Position numbers and translations under genes: made by a program | The notes under the pieces: model-generated | Told to the model about the DNA's origin: nothing | The model's database searches: none | What the model saw: the letters and a program-made list of their open reading frames with translations, nothing else | In this document: piece by piece, positions 63,431 through 64,000 of the stretch | Numbering within the stretch: position 1 is the first letter of the stretch | Layout of the letters: each line of letters starts with the position of its first letter | Assembly: GCF_013185185.1 (NCBI RefSeq) | Contig: NZ_JAAZWE010000002.1 | Coordinates: 871,595 to 935,594, forward strand | Direction: 5' to 3' | DNA length: 64,000 nucleotides | From: Saccharibacillus endophyticus | GTDB taxonomy: Bacteria; Bacillota; Bacilli; Paenibacillales; Paenibacillaceae

Positions 63431-64000
63431 TCAGCTCCCCGACACCTTTTCGATCACGATCAGGCAGGTGCTGTCCGGCAGCGGAAGTTCATGGCCTGCG
63501 TCGTCCGTTACCTTCACCCGGTCTTGCAGCGCCAGCGTATAGCCTTCCTGCAGAAAGTGACGGCTGACCACGATTCTCGCCTGCTCTCCGAACAACTCCG
63601 CGATGCACGACTCATATTGCGACGGCGTCATGTATCCGAACTGCTCCTGCACCTCGTGCACATACGCTTCCTCGCCCCACGTGTACGTGTATAAGAACTC
63701 CATCGCGTCGTTGACCGGCATTCGGACTTCGTTCGGGCCAACCTGCTCAAACTTGATCTCGCGCCCGACGAAATCCGCGGCGTAACGTTCCAACTTCTCC
63801 AGCGCTTCCGGGTCGGAGAACGTCAATCTTCGCATCTGCTCCGCAGGCTCCGTCATGATTCCGTCCCGGATCAGAATGCGCCCGCCGACGGGAATCAGTT
63901 GAAAAGCGCTTTGCAGCGCCGCACGAACGGTTGCCAGATTGAACTTTTTCCCGTTGAACGGAATATACGAATACAGCTCATGCAAAATAGAGGAAAATAC
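63431..64000 (-). CDS. Class I SAM methyltransferase-like protein, C-terminal part (partial)
   Basis: The frame is open to base 64000 with no start needed inside the window; an internal ATG at 63985 is not convincing because the frame upstream (VFSSILHELYSY) reads as protein. The motif LHELYSYIPF then LIPVGGRILIRDGIMTEP resembles post-motif regions of class I methyltransferases (conserved GGR-IRD). The remaining C-terminus of about 120 residues is not recognised and ends CLIVIEKVSGS. The 5' part lies beyond the window. Confidence 0.6.
   Translation of the reverse strand, partial: VFSSILHELYSYIPFNGKKFNLATVRAALQSAFQLIPVGGRILIRDGIMTEPAEQMRRLTFSDPEALEKLERYAADFVGREIKFEQVGPNEVRMPVNDAMEFLYTYTWGEEAYVHEVQEQFGYMTPSQYESCIAELFGEQARIVVSRHFLQEGYTLALQDRVKVTDDAGHELPLPDSTCLIVIEKVSGS

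Overview
The window is a low-GC Gram-positive type chromosome segment, most consistent with a Paenibacillaceae member (Paenibacillus or Saccharibacillus-like). That placement is inference from gene content (QueCDEF under a preQ1-I riboswitch, LicT/BglP system, GpsB-like protein, DUF4179-like sigma partners, BmrC/BmrD-type ABC pair), strong Shine-Dalgarno sites and a moderately high GC content. No rRNA, tRNA, CRISPR array, transposase or integrase was seen.

Layout. 1-5 kb: a tellurite/stress (ter) locus on the minus strand with four tandem TerD-family genes (the last one two-domain and cut by the window edge), a TerB gene and a vWA gene; a SigW-type ECF promoter drives the terD group. 5-7.2 kb: an MFS exporter and a YdjM-like membrane protein. 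7.5-10.3 kb: preQ1 riboswitch plus queC-queD-queE-queF (queuosine precursor synthesis). 10.5-10.9 kb: a rhodanese. 11.1-15.9 kb: an aryl-beta-glucoside operon licT-bglP-bglA with two RAT/terminator switches. 16-17.4 kb: an Fsr-like MFS exporter.

17.5-27.4 kb: four tandem paralogous cassettes, each an ECF sigma factor followed by a membrane-anchored DUF4179-like partner. In all four the genes overlap by exactly 17 bases, the upstream promoter reads GAACY-N17-GTYY, and a terminator follows. 27.7-33.2 kb: thioredoxin-like, GpsB/DivIVA-like, M29 aminopeptidase, a pgaC-pgaD polysaccharide synthase pair and a GNAT acetyltransferase. 33.3-37.2 kb: a heterodimeric multidrug ABC exporter behind a structured leader. 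37.3-41 kb: cupin, small ORF and large hybrid histidine kinase in one operon. 41.2-42.6 kb: a class I isoprenoid-synthase-like protein next to an NHLP-family (nitrile-hydratase-leader-like) peptide. 42.7-49 kb: a membrane sensor kinase, a 9-base minisatellite, a 54-residue membrane protein, a pyridoxine kinase, an MFS exporter and an acidic protein.

49.3-57.2 kb: a MutS2-like gene without Smr domain behind a structured leader, then a visibly AT-rich two-gene defence operon on the minus strand, rdrA (P-loop ATPase) and rdrB (divergent adenosine deaminase). This is a RADAR anti-phage system, probably acquired horizontally. 57.5-61.2 kb: a GH2 beta-mannosidase with a perfect CcpA cre site, divergent from a ROK sugar kinase. 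61.7-64 kb: small membrane protein, YkvA-type protein, M50-like protein and a truncated methyltransferase-like gene.

Across the window at least four copies of a 85-135 base intergenic palindromic repeat occur (10.9, 27.5, 61.2 and 61.6 kb), sharing ends that read GGCGCTGCGGG and CCTCCGC.
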